Assembly: GCA_945919165.1 (NCBI GenBank)
Contig: CAMEIZ010000085.1
Span: 1-7,962 of the forward strand
Source: an uncultured Traorella sp.
GTDB lineage: Bacteria > Bacillota_I > Bacilli_A > Erysipelotrichales > Erysipelotrichaceae
Length of the DNA stretch: 7,962 bases
Direction of reading: 5' to 3'
In this document: positions 1-7,455 of the stretch, piece by piece
How the letters are laid out: each line of letters begins with the position of its first letter
Numbering within the stretch: position 1 is the stretch's first letter
Notes under the pieces: generated by a model
The model's input: only the letters and a program-made list of their open reading frames with translations
What the model was told of the DNA's origin: nothing
Database searches by the model: none
Made by a program: the position numbers and the translations under genes

Positions 1-1
1 C

Positions 2-3000
2 ATTATTATCAAAAGATTCGTACGTCCCGAAAAAGCAGAAGAAGAATTAGGAAAATTGAAAATCGGGCAACGCATCAAAGCGGTTGGCAGAGTAGCTGAT
101 GACAGTTACTTAAGATCATTGGTTTTTATGCCAGATAAAATCGATCAGATCAAAAAGCCTGAAAGAGAAGATCATGCCGCAACCAAACGAGTTGAACTGC
201 ATTTGCATACCAAACTCTCAGAAATGGATGGTGTCAGTGATATTTCGGAATATATTGATCAGGCAGCTAAATGGAATCACAAAGCTATTGCTATTACGGA
301 TCATTTAGTTGTTCAGGACTTTCCAAAAGCTCAGCGTTATCTTGAAAAAATAAATAAGGGAAGAGAAAATCCTATCAAAATGCTCTATGGGGTTGAAATG
401 AATATGGTAGATCCTTTTCTTCATATTGTAACTCATCCAAATGATACTCCATTGGAAAAAGCCCGATATTGTGTTTTTGACTTGGAAACTACCGGTTTAT
501 CGAGCCGTTTTGATCATATTATTGAATTTGGAGGGGTTATTGTAGAAAATCGTGAAGTGAAAGAAACACTTCAAATGTTTATTAAACCTCCAGTAGCATT
601 AAGCTCATTTACAACCAATTTAACCAATATTACTGAAAATGATTTAAAGGATGCTTTGCCTTTTGAAAAGGCTTATAAACGCATTTTAGAGTTTATAGGA
701 GATAGTGTTTTAGTTGCTCATAATGCATCCTTTGACGTCAATTTTATCAATGATTCTCTGGTTCGTATTGGCAAAGAGCCGCTTCATAATCCGGTTATTG
801 ATACATTAGATCTATCTTATTCACTGCATAAAGACCGTAAAGCTCATCGTTTAGGAAATGTTGCCCGTATCTACAATATCAAATATGATGAAGAAGTGGC
901 CCATCGCGCTGATTATGATGCGAAGGTATTAAGCGATGTTTATTTAAACATGCTGAATGATTTAAAAGATGTTTCTACTTTAAATGATCTGGCTAATTTT
1001 TATACAGAAGAATGTTTTTCCAAGGTGAGAGTCAAGCATGTGACCGTTTTTGCGAAGAATAAAGCCGGACTTAAATCTTTGTTTGAACTGATTACTCTTT
1101 CACATACCAAACACTTAGCTTACAATGGCAAAAACAGTGCTAATATTGTGGCAGAACCAAGAATTTTCCGCAGTGAAATTGAAGAGCGAAGAGAAAATCT
1201 TTTGATTGGAAGTGCATGTTCAAATGGTGAGGTTTTTGAAATTGCACATACGCGAAATGAAGATATGCTGAAAGAAGTGATTTCATTTTATGATTTTATT
1301 GAGCTTCAGCCTTTAGAAAATTATCGTCATTTGATTGAACGTAATACGATTTCCAATCAAGAACGATTAAAGGAAATTCTCTTAAGTATCGATTCTGCAG
1401 CCAGAGAGATGAATAAACTTGTTGTTGCTACCGGTGATGCTCATTATGTTGATCCAAAAGAAAAGAAAATACGTGATATTTATATTAATTCTCAGGCTAT
1501 TGGCGGAAAGCGTCATCCTTTATATGTTTTTGATGCAGAACGCAGAAAGCATACAATTAATCCTGATCAGCATTTTAGAAGTACTGATGAAATGTTGGAA
1601 TGCTTTAATTGGATGGGCGAAGAAAAAAGTTATGAAATTGTGGTCGAAAATACCAACAAGATTAGTGACATGATAGAAAAGATTAATCCGGTATATGATG
1701 AACTGTTTCCTCCAAAAATGGAAAATTCAGATAAAAAACTTGCTGAGATTTGTTATGAAAATGCCTATAAAAAATACGGGAATCCTCTTCCTGAAATAGT
1801 AGAAAACAGACTTAAAAGAGAATTGGATTCGATTATTGGACATGGTTTCTATGTAGTTTATTACATTTCACATCTTTTGGTTAAGAAAAGCCTTGAAGAT
1901 GGCTATATGGTTGGCAGCAGAGGTTCTGTTGGCAGCAGTTTTGTAGCCACTATGGCGAATATTACCGAAGTGAATCCTCTGCCGCCGCATTATGTATGTC
2001 CGAAATGTCATTATGTAGAGTTTTTTACGGATGGTTCAGTTGCCAGCGGTTTTGATTTACCGGATAAAAAATGTCCGGTATGTGGTGAAATGATTCGTGG
2101 GGATGGACAGGATATTCCTTTTGAAACCTTTTTGGGATTTGAAGGAGATAAAGTTCCTGATATTGATTTGAATTTTTCCGGTGATTATCAGCCAAGAGCT
2201 CATAACTATTTAAAAGAAGTTTTCGGTGAAGATCATGTATTCCGTGCCGGTACTATTGGTACGGTTGCTCAGCAGACAGCTTTTGGTTATGTCAAAGGCT
2301 ATGAAGAAGAAATGGGAATTGAAGGTCAGTTGAGAAGTGCTCAGGAATTATATCTGGCAAAAGGCTGTGATGGTGTAAAACGAACGACTGGTCAGCATCC
2401 TGGAGGGATTCTGGTTGTACCTAATGAATTTAATGTTCATGATTTTACACCGGTTCAATATCCAGCTAATAACCCGTTTGCTGATTGGAAAACAACTCAT
2501 TTTGAATTCCATGATATTCATGATAACTTATTGAAATTTGATATCCTGGGTCATGTTGATCCAACTGCCATGAAATTGTTGGAAGAACAAAGCGGGATAG
2601 ATCCGAAAACAATTCCCATGAATGATCCGGAAACAATGAAAATATTTTCCAGTGTAGAAAGTCTTCATATTGATACTTCAAAGAATACTGAGCAAACGGG
2701 TGCAGCAGGCATTCCTGAATTTGGAACACCTTTTGTACGAGGCATTCTTGAACTGACACGCCCAACTACTTTTGATGAATTAGTACGCATTTCAGGTCTG
2801 TCTCATGGAACGGATGTCTGGCTGAATAATGCTAAGGATTTGATTGACAGTAAAAAGTGTACTCTTAAAAATGTCATAGGATGTCGTGATGATATTATGG
2901 TGTATCTTTTACATAAAGGATTACCGGCTAAGTTGGCTTTTACGATCATGGAAAGTGTTCGAAAAGGAAAGGGACTTAAACCGGAATGGATCGAAGAAAT

Positions 3001-3616
3001 GAGTAAAAAAGAATATGATATTGATCCTTGGTATGTTGACAGCTGCCTGAAGATCAAATACATGTTCCCAAAAGCACATGCGGTAGCGTATGTTATGATG
3101 GCAGTCCGTATTGCTTGGTTCAAGGTTCATCAACCGCTGTATTATTACTGTATGTTTTTTTCGATTCGCTGTGATGCCTATGATATTGATGCGATGATTG
3201 GCGGAGAAACGATGATTCGTGCCAGAATGAATGAGATTTCTAATAAAATGAATTCGAGTGATTACAAGAGTGAAGTTTCCAAAAAAGAAAAAGACATTTA
3301 TTCAACGCTTGAATTAGCACTTGAAATGGTGCTCAGAGGTTATAAGATTGGCAATATTGATTTGAATCGTTCTATGGCAAGTACGTTTATTGTTGATTGT
3401 GAACATAAAAACACAATTATTCCTCCATTTACTACAATTGATGGCTTGGGAAGCAATGTTGCTGAAACAATCGTTGAGGAAAGAAATAAACGAGCCTTTT
3501 TATCTAAACAAGATCTTATGAATCGAACTTCTTTGAATGGAACACATATTAAGAAGTTAGAAAGCATGGGTGTATTAAAAGATCTACAGGAAGAAAATCA
3601 ATTATCATTGTTTTAA
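2..3616 (+). CDS. polC: DNA polymerase III, PolC-type (5'-partial)
   Basis: Replicative polymerase of low-GC Gram-positives with built-in proofreading, acting at the fork with the sliding clamp. The frame is open to the left edge, so the gene begins outside the window; the TTG at 56 lies inside the OB-fold region and is not a start. 1204 residues are visible against about 1440 usual, so roughly 230-245 are missing. Numbered from the codon at 2: OB-fold end (1-60); PHP first half with RVELHLH (His67, His69) and AITDH; DEDDh exonuclease inserted in the PHP domain (about 157-315; FDLETTG Asp160/Glu162, HNASFD, HRADYD His301/Asp306); PHP second half (VATGDAHY); palm with VGSRGSVGSS, a four-Cys zinc site (666, 669, 691, 694), catalytic PDIDLNFSGDYQP (Asp720, Asp722) and a likely third Asp847 in LLKFDILGH; fingers with GQHPGG and SGLSHGTDVW. 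It ends in QLSLF, the clamp-binding motif. No frameshift or lost catalytic residue seen. Identification is very secure. Confidence 0.98.
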   Translation: MIIKRFVRPEKAEEELGKLKIGQRIKAVGRVADDSYLRSLVFMPDKIDQIKKPEREDHAATKRVELHLHTKLSEMDGVSDISEYIDQAAKWNHKAIAITDHLVVQDFPKAQRYLEKINKGRENPIKMLYGVEMNMVDPFLHIVTHPNDTPLEKARYCVFDLETTGLSSRFDHIIEFGGVIVENREVKETLQMFIKPPVALSSFTTNLTNITENDLKDALPFEKAYKRILEFIGDSVLVAHNASFDVNFINDSLVRIGKEPLHNPVIDTLDLSYSLHKDRKAHRLGNVARIYNIKYDEEVAHRADYDAKVLSDVYLNMLNDLKDVSTLNDLANFYTEECFSKVRVKHVTVFAKNKAGLKSLFELITLSHTKHLAYNGKNSANIVAEPRIFRSEIEERRENLLIGSACSNGEVFEIAHTRNEDMLKEVISFYDFIELQPLENYRHLIERNTISNQERLKEILLSIDSAAREMNKLVVATGDAHYVDPKEKKIRDIYINSQAIGGKRHPLYVFDAERRKHTINPDQHFRSTDEMLECFNWMGEEKSYEIVVENTNKISDMIEKINPVYDELFPPKMENSDKKLAEICYENAYKKYGNPLPEIVENRLKRELDSIIGHGFYVVYYISHLLVKKSLEDGYMVGSRGSVGSSFVATMANITEVNPLPPHYVCPKCHYVEFFTDGSVASGFDLPDKKCPVCGEMIRGDGQDIPFETFLGFEGDKVPDIDLNFSGDYQPRAHNYLKEVFGEDHVFRAGTIGTVAQQTAFGYVKGYEEEMGIEGQLRSAQELYLAKGCDGVKRTTGQHPGGILVVPNEFNVHDFTPVQYPANNPFADWKTTHFEFHDIHDNLLKFDILGHVDPTAMKLLEEQSGIDPKTIPMNDPETMKIFSSVESLHIDTSKNTEQTGAAGIPEFGTPFVRGILELTRPTTFDELVRISGLSHGTDVWLNNAKDLIDSKKCTLKNVIGCRDDIMVYLLHKGLPAKLAFTIMESVRKGKGLKPEWIEEMSKKEYDIDPWYVDSCLKIKYMFPKAHAVAYVMMAVRIAWFKVHQPLYYYCMFFSIRCDAYDIDAMIGGETMIRARMNEISNKMNSSDYKSEVSKKEKDIYSTLELALEMVLRGYKIGNIDLNRSMASTFIVDCEHKNTIIPPFTTIDGLGSNVAETIVEERNKRAFLSKQDLMNRTSLNGTHIKKLESMGVLKDLQEENQLSLF

Positions 3617-3639
3617 AAAGACCGGCCATTGCCGGTCTT
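3615..3639. terminator. Shared terminator between convergent polC and YitT-family genes
   Basis: A perfect 9-bp GC-rich stem (AAGACCGGC at 3618-3626, GCCGGTCTT at 3631-3639) encloses a 4-nt loop. It starts just after the polC stop codon, and the stop codon of the minus-strand gene (3638-3640) overlaps its right arm. Read on the minus strand the stem runs into five U (3619-3615), a fair intrinsic terminator. Read on the plus strand the following tract is broken (TTATTCTAATG) before a T run at 3649-3654, so termination of polC here may be less efficient. Bidirectional use is inferred from the convergent layout. Confidence 0.82.
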
Positions 3640-4519
3640 ATTCTAATGTTTTTTGTTCATAGTTGCCTATGATTTGTTCAGTTTTGGATACGGTGATAAA
3701 TATATTTGGATCGATCTGTAATGCATCTGTTACAAGATCATTTACTTCAAAGGAATTGCAAACAAGGATCAGCATTGTTTTTGCATCTTTGGTGTAAGCT
3801 CCCTGAGCATAAAGCTTTGTTGCTCCATGTGATGTTTTTTTGAAAATCAAATCACTGATTTCATCTGGTAAAGAGGTAACAAGACGTAAGGATACAAGCT
3901 TATAGCGATCATGAAAATTGTTGATGATCGTTGTGACTGCAAACTGATAGATCATCGAATAAAAAGCATCATAAAATCCAAAATTGATACCGGCCAGAAT
4001 CAGAATAAAAACATTAAATACCATAATCTGGTTCCAGACAGGTTTGTGGACTTTATGAGAATAATAAATAGCAATAAAATCAGTGCCACCGCTGCTGGCA
4101 TTTGCCTGTAATGCCAAAAGACAGGAAAAGCCGGCTAAAACTCCTCCAAAGATACTTAAAAGCATGGGATCATCCACTAAAGAAAACTGTGGAATCAAGC
4201 CGATAAAAATGGATACAAGAATAAACTGTAGCGCAGATAACATAAGAAATTTTTTACCTGCTACTTTTCTGACCAGTAAAACACTGGCTAAATTTAATAG
4301 AAGATTAATCACGTTAAATGAAAGATTAATTTGAAAATACTTGTAGGATAAACGACTGATCAAAACTGAAACACCTAAAAATCCGGCTGGATACAAATGG
4401 GCAGTTTCAACAAATCCTTGTACGGCAATAGCTGAGAGAAGAGCAGATATGACAATAAAGGAAAAAGACTTAAAATTTTGATCCAATGTGATTTCACCAA
4501 CATTTTTTAAGGTTTTCAT
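3638..4519 (-). CDS. YitT-family membrane protein (YitT domain plus DUF2179)
   Basis: Predicted integral membrane protein of 293 residues, the usual size for the YitT family, whose members are common in several copies in Bacillota and have no firmly established function or substrate. Five to six hydrophobic segments are visible at about residues 19-37, 47-62, 68-84, 90-110, 118-140 and 163-200. Family-type glycine motifs are present: PAGFLGVS near 44-51 and ASSGGTDF near 141-148. The C-terminal part from about 206 fits the soluble DUF2179 domain: a short beta-rich region with LYAQGAYT, then an EV(N)DLV stretch and DPNIFITVS. The ATG at 4519-4517 is preceded by AAAGGAG (4533-4527) with a 7-nt gap, which fixes the start. 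The gene is monocistronic as far as visible: its own promoter lies upstream and a terminator hairpin overlaps its stop codon. It converges on polC and diverges from ppdK, so neither neighbour hints at its job. Confidence 0.93.
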   Translation of the reverse strand: MKTLKNVGEITLDQNFKSFSFIVISALLSAIAVQGFVETAHLYPAGFLGVSVLISRLSYKYFQINLSFNVINLLLNLASVLLVRKVAGKKFLMLSALQFILVSIFIGLIPQFSLVDDPMLLSIFGGVLAGFSCLLALQANASSGGTDFIAIYYSHKVHKPVWNQIMVFNVFILILAGINFGFYDAFYSMIYQFAVTTIINNFHDRYKLVSLRLVTSLPDEISDLIFKKTSHGATKLYAQGAYTKDAKTMLILVCNSFEVNDLVTDALQIDPNIFITVSKTEQIIGNYEQKTLE

Positions 4520-4542
4520 GAAACATCTCCTTTAATGATGAA

Positions 4543-4571
4543 GTTATAGTATAGAATATGAGGTTTGTCAA
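4543..4571 (-). promoter_or_regulatory. Sigma-A-type promoter of the YitT-family gene
   Basis: On the minus strand a perfect TTGACA -35 box (4571-4566) is followed by a 17-nt spacer and a TATAAC -10 box (4548-4543, five of six consensus bases). Transcription would begin near 4536, giving a leader of under 20 nt that consists of little more than the AAAGGAG ribosome binding site. Eleven of twelve consensus bases at optimal spacing suggest a strong, probably constitutive promoter; no operator-like dyad overlaps it. Confidence 0.85.
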
Positions 4572-4601
4572 TGAAGTTTTTGGATTATTTTTAACTTTCC
4601 A

Positions 4602-4631
4602 CTAGCATATCATCTAAAAAAAAGCTATAAT
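4602..4631 (+). promoter_or_regulatory. Candidate ppdK promoter with perfect -10 and weak -35
   Basis: TATAAT at 4626-4631 is a consensus -10 box, correctly oriented and about 45 nt before the ppdK start codon. The best -35 at acceptable spacing is CTAGCA (4602-4607, 18-nt spacer, three of six bases), and there is no TG extension before the -10. A weak -35 is compatible with a promoter that depends on an activator or is easily repressed. Expected transcription start is about 4637-4639, inside the cre-like site. The -10 call is more secure than the -35. Confidence 0.62.
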
Positions 4632-4636
4632 AATTT

Positions 4637-4650
4637 AGTAAGCGATTACA
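4637..4650. promoter_or_regulatory. cre-like operator (CcpA-type) at the ppdK transcription start
   Basis: AGTAAGCGATTACA fits the cre consensus TGWAANCGNTNWCA at every defined position except the first base. The reverse strand (TGTAATCGCTTACT) fits equally well apart from the last base. The arms GTAA (4638-4641) and TTAC (4646-4649) form a dyad around the central CG. The site begins 5 nt after the ppdK -10 box, covering the expected transcription start, a position from which CcpA typically represses. Carbon catabolite control of ppdK is therefore likely but inferred; another LacI-family regulator could bind the same type of dyad. Confidence 0.66.
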
Positions 4651-4660
4651 TATTTTTATT

Positions 4661-4667
4661 GAGGAGG
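4661..4667 (+). promoter_or_regulatory. Ribosome binding site that decides the ppdK start
   Basis: GAGGAGG lies only 2 nt before an ATG at 4670 but 8 nt before a second in-frame ATG at 4676. The second spacing is the normal one for Bacillota, so translation most likely begins at 4676. Confidence 0.85.
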
Positions 4668-4675
4668 AAATGCAA

Positions 4676-7303
4676 ATGACAAAGTATGTATATTTGTTCT
4701 CTGAAGGCAATGGTCAGATGCGTGAACTTCTGGGTGGAAAAGGTGCTAACCTGGCAGAAATGACAAAACTGGGCATGCCTGTTCCATTTGGATTCACTGT
4801 TACTACTGAAGCTTGCAACCGCTATTATGAGGATGGAGAACAAATCCATGAAGATATTCAGAAGGAAATCTTCGCAGCACTTGAAGTGTTAGAAACAAAA
4901 ATGAATAAAAAGCTGGGAGATAAAGAAAATCCTTTGCTGGTTTCTGTTCGTTCAGGTGCCAGAGCTAGTATGCCTGGTATGATGGATACTATCTTAAATT
5001 TAGGTATTAATGATGAAGTAGTAGAAACAATTGCTGCTAAAACAAATAATCCGCGCTTTGCATATGATTCTTACAGACGTTTCATTCAGATGTTTGCGGA
5101 TGTTGTTATGGGACTTTCTAAAGCACGTTTTGAAACGATTATCGATGATATTAAAGCAATTCGTGGCGTTAAGCTGGATTCAGATCTAAATGCTGATGAA
5201 ATGAAGGAAATGGTTGTTCGTTTCAAGGAATTCTATCGTGAACAGCTTCATGATGATTTCCCAACAGATCCTCGTGTTCAGTTGATTAAAGCTGTAGAAG
5301 CAGTATTTATGAGCTGGAACAATGAACGTGCCATCTATTATCGTAAAGTCAATGATATTCCAAGTTCTTGGGGAACTGCCGTTAATGTTCAGTCCATGGT
5401 ATTTGGAAATATGGGAAATGATTGCGGAACAGGTGTTGCCTTTACTCGTAACCCTGCTACTGGAGAAAAGAAACTGTTTGGTGAATTCTTGATGAATGCA
5501 CAGGGTGAAGATGTTGTTGCCGGAGTACGTACTCCTCAGACAATTGATCAGCTGAAAGAAGTTTCTCCTCATGCTTATGAACAGTTTGTTGAAATCTGCG
5601 GCAAGCTTGAAAAACATTATAAAGATATGCAGGATATGGAATTTACTATTGAAAACGGAAATCTGTATATGCTGCAGACTCGTAATGGTAAGCGTACAGC
5701 TGCAGCTGCCTTAAAGGTTGCCTGTGATATGGTTGATGAAGGATTGATCAATGAAAAAGAAGCTTTAATGATGGTTGATCCAAAACAGTTAGATGCTTTA
5801 TTACATCCTCAGTTTGATGCCGAGGAATTGAAAAAAGCTACTGTTATCGCAACAGGATTAGCTGCTTCTCCTGGAGCTGCTGCTGGACAGGTTTACTTTA
5901 CTGCTGAAGAAGCCATTGCTGCACATGCTAATGGTGAAAAAGTTGTCTTGGTACGTCTTGAAACAAGTCCTGAAGATATTCAGGGTATGGCTGCCAGTGA
6001 AGGTATCTTAACAGTTCGTGGCGGTATGACTAGTCATGCTGCTGTTGTTGCTCGTGGAATGGGTACTTGCTGCGTTTCAGGATGTGGTTCTGTTAAGATC
6101 AATGAAGAAGAAAAAACATTTACTGTAAATGGTAAAACTTATCATGAAAAAGATTGGATCTCTTTAGATGGTTCAACAGGAAATGTATATGGAGAAGCTG
6201 TTAAGACTGTTCCAGCTACAATTTCTGGATATTTTGAAAGATTTATGAACTGGGCTGACCAGACTCGTAAACTTCAGGTAAGAACAAATGCTGATACACC
6301 TAGAGATGCAAAACAAGCTGTTGAATTTGGTGCACAGGGTATTGGTTTAGTTCGTACTGAACATATGTTCTTCGAAGCAGATCGTATTAAGGCTGTTCGT
6401 GAAATGATCGTTTCTAAAACAGAAGAACAGCGCCGTGCTGCTTTAGCGAAGATCCTTCCAATGCAGCAGGGTGACTTTGAAGCCATCTATGAAGTAATGC
6501 AGGGACTTCCAGTAACTATTCGTTATTTGGATCCACCTCTACATGAATTCTTACCAAATACGGATGAAGATATTACAGCATTGGCTAATGACATGGGTAT
6601 GACTTTTGATGAATTGAAAGCTATCGTTGTATCTCTGCATGAATTTAACCCAATGATGGGTCATCGTGGATGCCGTTTGGCTGTAAGCTATCCTGAAATT
6701 GCTGAAATGCAGACAGAAGCTGTTATTCAGGCTGCTATCAATGTCAACAAGAAGCACCCTGAATTCAATGTTCATCCTGAAATTATGATTCCGCTTGTAG
6801 GTGAAAAAGCTGAATTGAAATATGTTAAAAATATTGTTGTGAAGAAAGCAGAAGAAGTCATTGCAAGAAATAACACAACATTGGAATACAAGATTGGTAC
6901 AATGATTGAAATCCCTAGAGCTGCTTTATTGGCTGATGAAATTGCTCAGGAAGCTGAATTCTTCTCATTTGGAACAAATGATTTGACTCAGATGACATTT
7001 GGATTCTCTAGAGATGATGCTGGCGGATTCTTAAAAGATTACTATACTAAGAAGATTTATGAACAGGATCCATTTGCTCGTGTTGACCAAAAGGGTGTTG
7101 GAAAACTGATTAAAATGGCTGCTGACTTAGGCCGTGAAACTCGTCCGGATATCAAGCTTGGTATCTGTGGAGAACATGGTGGAGATCCAAGCTCAATTGA
7201 TTTCTGTCACAGAGTTGGATTAACTTATGTTTCATGTTCACCATTCCGTGTTCCAATTGCTCGTTTAGCTGCTGCACAGGCTGCTATCAGAAACGACAAA
7301 TAA
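4676..7303 (+). CDS. ppdK: Pyruvate, phosphate dikinase
   Basis: Cytosolic enzyme converting pyruvate, ATP and phosphate to phosphoenolpyruvate, AMP and pyrophosphate, reversibly; in anaerobes it can serve gluconeogenesis or PPi-linked glycolysis. The product is 875 residues, full length for the bacterial family (Clostridium symbiosum enzyme 874). Start at 4676 gives MTKYVYLFSEG, the usual N-terminus, well spaced from GAGGAGG; the ATG at 4670 would add two residues. Domains: ATP-grasp nucleotide-binding part (1-340; Lys22 in LGGKGAN, Arg92 in SVRSGARAS, Glu322, Arg336 in LQTRNGKR); swivelling phosphohistidine domain (about 380-510) with GGMTSHAAVVARG, His454 carrying the phosphate and Thr452 at the site that PDRP-type (DUF299) regulators modify in other species; C-terminal PEP/pyruvate TIM barrel with metal ligands Glu745 (IEIPRAAL) and Asp769 (FGTNDLTQ) and catalytic Cys831 (CGEHGGDP). 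All key residues are intact. Arg codons are mostly CGT with no CGA, unlike polC, suggesting high expression. Single gene with its own promoter, cre-like site and terminator. Confidence 0.98.
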   Translation: MTKYVYLFSEGNGQMRELLGGKGANLAEMTKLGMPVPFGFTVTTEACNRYYEDGEQIHEDIQKEIFAALEVLETKMNKKLGDKENPLLVSVRSGARASMPGMMDTILNLGINDEVVETIAAKTNNPRFAYDSYRRFIQMFADVVMGLSKARFETIIDDIKAIRGVKLDSDLNADEMKEMVVRFKEFYREQLHDDFPTDPRVQLIKAVEAVFMSWNNERAIYYRKVNDIPSSWGTAVNVQSMVFGNMGNDCGTGVAFTRNPATGEKKLFGEFLMNAQGEDVVAGVRTPQTIDQLKEVSPHAYEQFVEICGKLEKHYKDMQDMEFTIENGNLYMLQTRNGKRTAAAALKVACDMVDEGLINEKEALMMVDPKQLDALLHPQFDAEELKKATVIATGLAASPGAAAGQVYFTAEEAIAAHANGEKVVLVRLETSPEDIQGMAASEGILTVRGGMTSHAAVVARGMGTCCVSGCGSVKINEEEKTFTVNGKTYHEKDWISLDGSTGNVYGEAVKTVPATISGYFERFMNWADQTRKLQVRTNADTPRDAKQAVEFGAQGIGLVRTEHMFFEADRIKAVREMIVSKTEEQRRAALAKILPMQQGDFEAIYEVMQGLPVTIRYLDPPLHEFLPNTDEDITALANDMGMTFDELKAIVVSLHEFNPMMGHRGCRLAVSYPEIAEMQTEAVIQAAINVNKKHPEFNVHPEIMIPLVGEKAELKYVKNIVVKKAEEVIARNNTTLEYKIGTMIEIPRAALLADEIAQEAEFFSFGTNDLTQMTFGFSRDDAGGFLKDYYTKKIYEQDPFARVDQKGVGKLIKMAADLGRETRPDIKLGICGEHGGDPSSIDFCHRVGLTYVSCSPFRVPIARLAAAQAAIRNDK

Positions 7304-7310
7304 AACTGTA

Positions 7311-7350
7311 AACAGATGATATTTGATGATCAATATCATCTGTTTTTTTT
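7311..7350 (+). terminator. Intrinsic terminator of ppdK
   Basis: A perfect 13-bp inverted repeat (AACAGATGATATT at 7311-7323, AATATCATCTGTT at 7332-7344) with an 8-nt loop begins 7 nt after the ppdK stop and runs into an uninterrupted T tract at 7343-7350. The stem is AT-rich but long. The reverse orientation lacks a good T tract, so it acts on ppdK only. It makes read-through into the downstream ATPase gene unlikely. Confidence 0.93.
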
Positions 7351-7398
7351 TATTAGATTTTTCATGTAATAATTAAATTAGTATGTTTTATCATTTAT

Positions 7399-7428
7399 TT
7401 TATATATCCTTTTGATATCAATTATGAT
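7399..7428 (+). promoter_or_regulatory. Weak candidate promoter of the MoxR-type ATPase gene
   Basis: TTTATA (7399-7404, four of six -35 bases), an 18-nt spacer and TATGAT (7423-7428, five of six -10 bases) would start transcription near 7435, about 20 nt before the ATG. The surrounding 7351-7440 is so AT-rich that chance matches are expected. A promoter is needed here because a strong terminator precedes the gene, but these exact boxes are tentative. A 10-bp palindrome TTGATATCAA (7412-7421) lies in the spacer region. Confidence 0.38.
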
Positions 7429-7455
7429 AAACTTTAAGTAATTGGGAGGGACTAT

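Noticed and set aside
56..58. TTG codon as the start of the large polymerase gene
   Set aside because: The frame stays open to position 2 and the upstream residues continue the PolC OB-fold region; the gene is simply cut by the window edge. No ribosome binding site precedes the TTG.
1910..1938. Direct repeat GTTGGCAGCAG (1910-1920 and 1928-1938)
   Set aside because: It encodes the conserved VGSRGSVGSS loop of the PolC palm, so the repetition follows from the protein sequence and not from a separate DNA element.
1997..2083. CPxC pairs in the polymerase considered as a separate zinc-finger insertion
   Set aside because: The four cysteines are the normal structural zinc site of PolC palm domains and not an inserted domain.
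2466..3133. Three open frames on the minus strand inside polC
   Set aside because: They lie opposite highly conserved polymerase coding sequence, show no recognisable domain and no good ribosome binding site; they are shadows of the real gene.
3911..4334. Two short plus-strand frames opposite the YitT-family gene
   Set aside because: They are antisense to a well-supported membrane protein gene, and their composition mirrors its hydrophobic codons. No promoter or ribosome binding site supports them.
4572..4660. Riboswitch or attenuator in the ppdK leader
   Set aside because: The predicted leader is under 45 nt and contains no stem-loop large enough for a riboswitch or an intrinsic terminator.
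4646..4849. Minus-strand frame over the ppdK start
   Set aside because: It would cover the ppdK ribosome binding site and cre-like site, has no family resemblance and no translation signal.
5186..5617. 143-codon minus-strand frame inside ppdK
   Set aside because: It overlaps conserved PPDK ATP-grasp coding sequence, has no recognisable family and reflects codon bias of the plus-strand gene.
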